This document shows, in pieces, positions 62,001-64,000 of a stretch of 64,000 nt of DNA (position 1 is the stretch's first letter; every line of letters starts with the position of its first letter). The notes below the pieces were generated by a model. The model was not told the DNA's origin. It did no database searches and saw only the letters and a list, made by a program, of their open reading frames with translations. The stretch is taken from assembly GCA_963277665.1 (NCBI GenBank), contig OY728165.1, positions 1,753,518,772-1,753,582,771 of the forward strand, given 5' to 3'. The translations under genes were made by a program, and so were the position numbers. The DNA comes from Viscum album (taxonomy: Eukaryota > Streptophyta > Magnoliopsida > Santalales > Viscaceae).

Positions 62001-62500
62001 AAATTATGAGAATTGTCATAATGGGTTGTCAATCCCTCTCTTGCGATGAACCTCAATATTGGTGGATCATTTCCCCCTTGTGTGATACCCAAGTATTAGG
62101 TCATTTTTCCCTCCTAAAATTATGTTTTCAGTGTGGAATTCCCATTTTTGTGTTTTCTTTGGGAAACTATTCTCTCTTGTAGACTATTGTTACCAGGATA
62201 TCAATCACATTTATATATGTTTTCTCAAGGATGTTATAAACAATCTTCTAGTTATGCCATTGTGATAGATTTCCATTGTATGGTCATTATATTATTATGG
62301 GACATTATTCCAATTTATTTTTACATGGGATGTGATCTCTAATTAATTATTATGTGACATATTTATAGAAACCCAGTCTTTAACTAATGTAGTAATGATC
62401 ACACCTGGGTGGTGGTGTAATACCTATTCTCATGACATATTAATTATTACTACCAGAATATATCTAATTTTATTTATAAACAAATGAAACTATACGTGAA
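59040..62500. repeat. Second copy of the long family R repeat
   Basis: It matches 2.5-3.7 kb, 5.3-6.3 kb and 15.44-16.6 kb in the same orientation, without element 1. Anchors include CATGGGTTATAATTTATGG at 59618-59636 (against 2978-2990 and 3021-3035), CTTATGATCATG near 60079-60090 (against 3579-3590), TATGGGGTGAGT near 61236-61247 (against 15505-15517) and CATTTACATTATG near 61770-61783 (against 16098-16111). No coding motif was found. The hydrophobic frame at 62133-62342 is not supported as a gene. Confidence 0.5.
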
Positions 62501-64000
62501 AGTTATTATATAGGATATGTTAGAGAAATCCATTATGGGGACATACGTATTTATACTCACAACCTTATTAGGCACTATTGTTTTTGAGTGAACTTCTTTG
62601 TAGATGGTGTGGGAAAATGGGGAAGATCTATGTGTTGGAAGGTTGAGTTGGCAATTTTTAGATGCCATTAAATGATATGGCTGAGCGGGGAGTCAAAACC
62701 ACATATTATCATAGACACATGTACTTTATGTTATTTTTGATAGCTCATTCTTGTTCATATAACATGATCAATTTACATGAATTATTTCTATATTAAAATA
62801 CTAATACATATTATATTATAACATGCGAGATTTTATATTTTTATACATATAATATTACATGTATATGTTATATTATTATTTTTAATGTATAAAAAATGTT
62901 GATCATATGTTTTTTAATTTTTTTGGTCTATTCGTACAAAATAAGGGATGCCATACCCACATCTTATAAATACCCGCACAACTTTTAGAAAACATTTAGT
63001 GTAATGGGAGGTATGCTTCAAGAATGTGCCACCCTATTCATTCATGAGGGAGGTGAATAAAATTTTGGACTAAATAATAGAGACAATTTGGGACAATTTG
63101 ACTTAAATTCATTGTATTCATGGTTATATAACCAACAAAACATCTCACAACTTCTACCTAGAAATCTCTTTCACATAAAACATGGTCTCTAGGGTTTGCA
63201 CCCCATTCTGAACCTAGTGGTATAGTCTAAAATCAATTTCTATATCATATTAGAATCTATTTTTACAAACTAATAATGAAAAAATTATGAAACCATCATT
63301 AAAAATCATGTTCACATTAATTTCCCATAAATCATGGAATCATCAAAACCATAGTGTTATAGGAATGATATTGGATGTACTCAAATTCGTGATAAAATAA
63401 TCAATTGATATGATGTTCTATTTATTTATTGGTTAATACAAGATATTTGGATTGTATTGAAACTATGTAAAAATGGGAATGAGGTTATTTATCATTAAAA
63501 TTTTGGTGTTATTATAAGGATAAACTATAAAACAATTAAGATGAGTTGTTTTGAAAAAAGACAAAATTTATTTCAAAATCAAAATGGAAAAAGCTCATTA
63601 TGATTGAGTATAAAAGGGATGAATGGATTATGATGTCATGGACTTAAACATTTAGGTAAAAAGTGTATGGTACAACACTATGATTATTATATTTTATGGA
63701 ATATTTAAATGGCCAATAAGATAAAAGAAATTTTTTATGCTTTTAACAATATAATGATGGTGAATAAACATCACAAGCAAGTGGAGAACAAAATAAGGAC
63801 TCCATGAGAAATTATATATTCATTTGTTAATTGATCAAAGAGTTGTAAATAAATTATAGATATAGAAATTTCATTTCATTTTTTGATCATTTAACTCATA
63901 GGTATTATGTTTCATTTATTTTGAGGAAATCAAATGATCTTGATTAATTTAAAAGATATCAATAATTGATTTAAAATGAAACAAGATAATTAATAACAAA
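62501..64000. repeat. AT-rich right edge, nothing recognised
   Basis: The small minus frame at 62474-62668 has no recognisable similarity. Past 62.7 kb no match to the first family R copy was seen. Confidence 0.4.

Noticed and set aside
62133..62342. 69-codon hydrophobic plus-strand frame
   Set aside because: T-rich DNA yields Phe/Leu/Ile-rich frames by chance, and the related family R copy does not keep it open.
1..64000. Host plant genes with introns
   Set aside because: No stretch with sustained coding character outside the retrotransposon remnants was seen. A very short or fast-evolving exon cannot be excluded by eye.

Overview
The window looks like nuclear DNA from a land plant, probably one with a large, repeat-rich genome. 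It is strongly A+T rich throughout. No host gene with convincing exons, no rRNA, and no intact tRNA gene could be found. What can be recognised is plant-type Ty3/gypsy LTR retrotransposons: chromoviruses with a chromodomain after the integrase and initiator-Met-tRNA primer sites, plus one Tat/Athila-like element. All are old and broken by stops and frameshifts.

Layout. 1-6300, 15437-18878 and 37007-38009 are a degenerate AT-rich background (called family R here). Parts of it recur at 52.6-54.0 kb and 59.0-62.5 kb. Element 1 (6301-15431, minus strand) is a full-length chromovirus with 2.1-2.2 kb LTRs and remnants of gag, protease, RT, RNase H, integrase and chromodomain. Element 3 (18879-37006, minus) is a second chromovirus with about 1.97 kb LTRs and the best preserved coding region. 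It is split by element 2 (22589-31581, plus), a non-autonomous element with very long LTRs (3826 and 3217 bp) and an internal region of only 1.95 kb. The element 2 insertion carries a perfect 5-bp target duplication and lies inside the RNase H coding region of element 3. Element 4 (38015-44597, minus) is a Tat/Athila-like element with no coding capacity, 1.7 kb LTRs and a perfect ATATA target duplication. A tRNA-derived SINE sits inside it (41185-41353). From 44.6 to 64 kb there is very AT-rich decayed sequence: possible Ty1/copia scraps, a 13-G run, short arrays of a roughly 200-nt repeat in both orientations, and the second copy of family R.

Order of events, inferred by eye: family R is oldest. 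Elements 1 and 4 come next (LTR pairs differ by roughly 20-30%), then element 3 (roughly 17-19%), and element 2 is youngest (about 10%), as the nesting requires. The most unusual structures are the higher-order repeat in the element 2 LTRs, the short open frame inside those LTRs, the palindromic modules in the U3 of element 3, and the two-orientation 200-nt repeat of family R.
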